A stretch of 64,000 bases of DNA from NCBI GenBank assembly GCA_004194705.1, contig SADC01000266.1, forward strand, positions 62,001 through 126,000, written 5' to 3'. The first letter of the stretch is position 1, and each line of letters begins with the position of its first letter. Position numbers and translations under genes: made by a program. The DNA is from Ditylenchus dipsaci (Eukaryota; Nematoda; Chromadorea; Rhabditida; Anguinidae). Of the stretch, positions 14,301 to 20,300 are shown piece after piece. The notes beneath the pieces were generated by a model that was given only the letters and a program-made list of their open reading frames with translations, had not been told where the DNA came from and did no database searches.

Positions 14301-17300
14301 CCAAAAGCATTGTGAACACCGAGAGTGGGAGTGAGAGTAAGGTGCATTGTGAACAGCCCCTTACTCTCGCTCTCACTCCCACTCTCACGCTCACTCTCAG
14401 TATGTGAACAGGCCATAAGCATTTTCTCTGAGTTAAAACGATAAAAAAAACAATTTTAATAATTTTTGAAGAAAAATTTAGTGCAGCAAAATACGACTAA
14501 AAAACTGTTTTCTAAACAAAACTTCTTTTTAGTAGTACAGTACACCTATTCAAACGTATTCAAGCGTTTTTGGATAGTAATAGATTTTAAAGTACATAAG
14601 AAACTATTTTTATCCGGGATTATCCTGCTCCCGACCAGGCTAAGGATAATATCCGCGGATTTTTTGATTGTTACTACCGATTATCCGGGCGGCACCGAAT
14701 TGATCCACATCGAATTGATCCACACCGAATTGATCCACAAAAATTTGTCCTGACACGAAATGCTTTCAAATTTTTGTCTTGAAAAGTTTACTCGTTAATT
14801 CAACATTCTTCAGTGAAACGCCGGATCTCCATGCACCAACTAAACCAAGTGGTCGTCCACTTGGATCAAAATTTTTTTTACGTTTTTCATGTTCGAAAAC
14901 TTGTTTCTGGACTGATTAGGGCATGCTGAAGATGGTTTGATAGTGGTAAAATGCCGTTTTCTAAAGTATTTTTTGAGTTTTAAGCAATAATTGATTTCAC
15001 CAAAATCAATTATTGCCCAATACTCTAAAAATGCCCGAGAAAACGGTATATTACCACAATCAAACCGTCTTTAGAATATCCGAGCCAGTCCAGAAAACAG
15101 GTTTTGGAACATGAAAACCATAAAAAAATTATTGATCCAAGCGGACCACCACTTAGATTGTGTTGGTACAGGATTATCCGGGAGAAACGAGATTAGATTT
15201 TAGAAAAAAATATGGATATGTATCTGGACCACCCAGGGTGAATCGGATGACACCAAGTGGGCTTTCTATCTGAGTTCCCCAACCTGGGTACGACTACCTG
15301 GGTATAACAGAACCAAGTGATCATCCACTTGTATCAACATTTTTTTATGGTTTTCATGTTCCAAAACCTGTTTTCTGGACTGGCTCGGATATTCTAAAGA
15401 CGGTTTGATTGTGGTAATATACCGTTTCTCGGGCATTTTTAGAGTATTGGGCAATAATTGATTTTGGTGAAATCAATTATTGCTTAAAACTCAAAAAATA
15501 CTTTAGAAAACGGCATTTTACCACTATCAAACCATCTTCAGCATGCCCTAATCAGTCCAGAAAACAAGTTTCGAACATGAAAAAACGTAAAAAAAAATTT
15601 TGATCCAAGTGGACGACCACTTGGTTTAGTTGATGCATGGGAGATCCGGCGTTTCACTGAAGAATGTTTGAATGTACGAGTAAACTTTTTAAGACAAAAA
15701 TTAAAAGCATTTCGTGTCGGGACAAATTTTGTGGATCAATTCGATGTGGATCAATTCGTGTGTGGATCAATTCGTGTGTGGATCAAATCGATGTGGATCA
15801 ATTCGTGTGTGGATCAATTCGATGTGGATCAATTCGTGTGTGGATCAATTCGTGTGTGGATCAAATCGATGTGGATCAATTCGTGTGTGGATCAAATCGA
15901 TGTGGATCAATTCGTGTGTGGATCAATTCGATGTGGATCAATTCGTGTGTGGATCAATTCGTGTGTGGATCAAATCGATGTGGATCAATTCGTGTGTGGA
16001 TCAATTCGATGTGGATCAATTCTTGTGTGGATCAAATCGATGTGGATCAATTCTTGTGTGGATCAATTCGTGTGTGGATCAATTCGATGTGGATCAATTC
16101 GTGTGTGGATCAATTCGTGTGTGGATCAATTCGATGTGGATCAATTCGTGTGTGGATCAATTCGATGTGGATCATTCGTGTGTGGATCAATTCGTGTGTG
16201 GATCAAATCGATGTGGATCAATTCGTGTGTGGATCAATTCGTGTGGATCAATTCGTGTGGATCAATTCGCTTAACGCCGATTATCCGTATCTGCGGATTT
16301 TATCCGAGGATACGGATTCATCCGCGGATATTTTGATTGTTACTACCACCGCAGTGTATGTTAAATCGGGTGTATGTTAAATCGAGCTTCGACTGTAACT
16401 AATTCTACAGATGGCTGCAGTTACATTTTTCTACAGTTAACTGTGATGAATTGTTCCCACAACTGATTTTGGTTAAAAAGGATTGTGGTTAATTATTTTT
16501 GAAAATGACCATAGTTAACTGTATTTTACAGCTTACTTTTATTGATTTTATTAGTTAACCGTTTTCTAGCACTAATTCCTTAAAATTACCTTTGATGCGT
16601 TGGAGAGGGTTGCCGAATAGACCTTATGGTTTGCCGACCGCAAGGAGAAACATGTCTTTTAAACCAGTGATTTGGGACTCACGACTTCGGCGTCGTCTCA
16701 CACCATCTAAAAGTCAAGTTTGAAATAAATAAATAAAATATTTGTATTGAACCTGGACTTGTTGCTCCATTCGGCAAAGCCACTATGGTCGAATGTTTGG
16801 AATAGAGTAATTGTTCGGCCGCCCTGTTTATTTTGACTTGCCTAGAGTCCAGCTCCTCACAGTTAATTCTTTGCACTTGAGGCAGAATCTCTAACCTCAG
16901 CAGCAGACATTGGCTTCTGCAAACTGCTATTGAGTGATAATTTAGTTAGCATATTTGGATGAGTCTTAATTTTGCCGCAAATCTACATATAGTATTTTTG
17001 TCGGTTCTCCGTCACGCTTTAAATGTGAGTCACACTTTTTTGGTGTGTAACTTTTTTTGTGTATAACTTTTTTCTTTGCGTTACTTATTTTACAAAAATT
17101 GTAGTACACAGGTATTTTACAAAAATAAATGACGCAAAGAAAAAAGTGACACACCAAAAAATTGACTCGCAAAAAAATGACACACCAAAAATAAGTGACA
17201 CACATTAAAAGTATGACACACTTTTTAAGTGTGACACACAAAAAAGTGTGATACCCAGGTAGTGGTACCCAGGTGGTGGTACCTAGATAGTGGTCCCCAG

Positions 17301-20300
17301 GTGGAGGATTTCAAGAGGTGGTATCCAAGTTCTCAGGTGGTGTTACCCAGTAAGGGTATTCAGGTGAATGATTACAGGTAATGGTACTTATGTGGTGTAC
17401 CCAAGTACTCAGGTGGTGGTACCCAGGTAGAGGTTCTCAGGTAACAGTACTCAGGTGGTAGTACCCAGGTTGTGGTACCCAGGTAAAGGCACCCAGGTAG
17501 GAGTACTTGGGTCTTAGTACCCAGGTAGAAGCATCCAGGTAGGAGTACTCAGGTAGTGGTACCCACGTGGAGGCACCCAGGTACTCAGGGGGTGGTACCC
17601 AGGTAAGGGTACGGGTGGAGGATTTCAGGTAGTGGTACTTATGTGGTGTACCCAGGTGCTGGCACCCAGGTAGGGATACTTAGGTGATGGTACAAAGGTA
17701 GTGGTACCCAGGTGGCGGTACCAGGTGGTGGCACCCAGGTAGGGGCACTCAGTTTTCTTAGTTCCCGCGAGCTCTACCGATATGGCTTTTCAGATTTATA
17801 ATTTTCAACAGAGAAACTCGAGATCGAATTCAAATTTTTTCCGATTTCGGGTGATTGAAAAATGAACCCACCGGTGGGCTAATTTGAGGAAGTACGGTAC
17901 TCAGGCGGTGGGTACCCAGTTGGAGGTACCTAGGTGGTGGTTTTTCGTTTTAGATGTTGTTTGAGGCGCCAGATGGCGCCTGTTCGTCTAGTGATCTGTA
18001 TTTTGGCGGAAATTTAGCCAAAATCACAGGAGTACCAAGTATTTTTTAGAAAAAAATTCAATTATGGCCTAATATTTTTTCAGTCAGTGTTTCTATTATC
18101 TTTTGACCCAAAACAGATCTATCGCCATGAATGACTCGGCACCCCAAGCCGATTTTGTCTAATATACTCAAAAGATGTTAGAAATACCGTATAAAAAATT
18201 GGATCACTTGAAACCCTGCAGCCACTTTTTACACAGCTCAAACAGTAAATTAAAATAGAAGTTTCAGACAAATCAATACTTTTGGCGGCGAGTTAATAGC
18301 TAAGATCTGCCCACTTTAATTATCCGAAACATACCTCAGCAGCTGGTAGACTTCCCCCAGATTAGTGAACTCCAAGGTAATGCCGTCAATAGCCAGCAAT
18401 TGATCCCCAACGTGAATAGCTCCGCACCTACAATACACAGGTATATCGAGAAAAACAACTATAAAAGCAAATGATCAAAACAAATTTATTCCATATTTTT
18501 GCCAATGTTAGCCCCCGAACCACCTCAAACCAGATCTATCCGCCTTGATGTGTGTTACACACCTTCAAAAACCCCATAAAAATCGTCCTTGAGTGGCGCG
18601 CAGAATGTGGACAACTAAAAAAAGGCTTCAGAAAGGCCGCCTGTTTACTTCCAATTTTATGGGCTACAAATTTGTCTTTTAATTGTTGGAAGGATATAGG
18701 CGTCTGCGATTTTTGAGGGAAAATGTTTAAATTTTTGAATAGAAAGGCTTTTTGGTGAAAAAAATACTTTTTTTTGGGTAAGCCACGCCAAAAATTTAAA
18801 TTTTGTATGTGACAGAACCTGCGTCAGATGGCTCATTCAGATTTCTTAGGATATTTTAGCCCTGGGTGGTATTTCATTTGAACCCAAACTTTTAAAAAGT
18901 GGCCGCTAATTTCCGATTCGGCAGTCTGCCGGTCTACCAACTTATCTCGAATGCTGCTGGTCGTTTCGGACCATTTTAGGACTAGGTACCAGAAAAAAAT
19001 GTATGTTACAGTCAAACTCTATATAACGGCCCCCTGGGACCAGTTTGGTTGAATTGACTAAAACATAAGGAGTTAGACCCTCTATTTAACGGCCCCTCTA
19101 TATAGCAATGAAAAAACCCTCTATATAATGGCCCCTGACCCGAACACGACCTTTTTCCAGTTGCCATTTTGCAAGAAGAGGAGAACAAAGCAGCACGCTC
19201 ACTTGACGCGCTTCTTGATGCATGGACGGAATAGGGATTGCGCGACGAAATGAAGGTGGCCTTGTTATGGACGATTACTTGAACTTAAACAATAGAGTTG
19301 TGACAGGTTTGCACTCATCCTTTGGTTTATTCTAGTGGGCGCTGGGGACACATTTGTAAATTGTCATTGTTGTAAATGGGGTATCCACTCTCGCTGAGAT
19401 TGTGAAAAACCGTCAGGCGAACAATGCACGGCGTGTCAAATCGGTCAAAACACCAATCGACATTTTTTCTAGTCAAGACAAAAAATTTGAACACGATTAA
19501 ATTTTGTAGTAACTTTCTCATATTTCTCAACTTTGTATTCTTATTTGTAACTCATGCTTATATGTGTCCTATATGAGCTATTTTTAAATCAGTGGATTGC
19601 CCAGGAATCGCTATATCGATTGGTGAAAAAAATTACCTAGTTTTATCAGAAATTCAAAGATTTTGAACAAATAGAAGTTTGAATTGGCGGTTGGCAGAGT
19701 CAGCTCGCCAACTTTAAATAGCTCGTTCTCAGTGATTTCTCCCGGAAAAAATAATCTGTCCTACAGTTTTGTAGTATTTTCACCAGCTTTCTGCTGGTAT
19801 CTTGGTTTTTCATATGAACACTTTATGCGGAGATCGAACAAGTTTTAGTAAATTTACACTTTTTAGGTATAATTAATGGACAACGATCAGAAAAAATCTG
19901 ACGCAGCCAAAGCCTGGCGCGGCAAAGGAAGCGGTGATGGTCTTGTTGGATAGCCAAGAGACGGAAGATCATTTTGACACCAACTTGTAAATAAAACATG
20001 AAAAAATAGGGGTAAAAATAGGGTATTGCACCAGGCGGATTTGAACCTATGACCTAGACAATGCGTATACAAAAGTAGGGCCTCCATTTAAATAGCGAAA
20101 ATTGAATTTGAAGCAGACTTTTTTAGACGAGAAGTATCCATAGAAAATCTAAATAACAGTTTTATGAATACTTAGTGCATAAAATTGAGCATATTTTGTC
20201 AATGGTATTTAAAAATGAAAAACTATTTTGAATTTCGTTAAAACATAACGCCAAGCCCGATTTGGTCATTTGACCTGTTTGACACGCCGTGAATGGCGAC

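Noticed and set aside
15725..16270. Regularly spaced direct repeats that could suggest a CRISPR array
   Set aside because: Units are contiguous with no unique spacers, the host is a eukaryote, and the array is one arm of a transposon with a target duplication.
6326..16349. A single 10 kb transposon bounded by GGTGGTAGTAA ends and carrying GRIP exons
   Set aside because: The ends match, but flanking 8 bp do not, and further copies of the same end motif lie between, so separate insertions are more likely.
16966..17241. 91-codon minus-strand open frame with Cys and Phe repeats
   Set aside because: It overlaps simple repeats (GTGACACACAAAAAA-like), has no splice signals and no domain.
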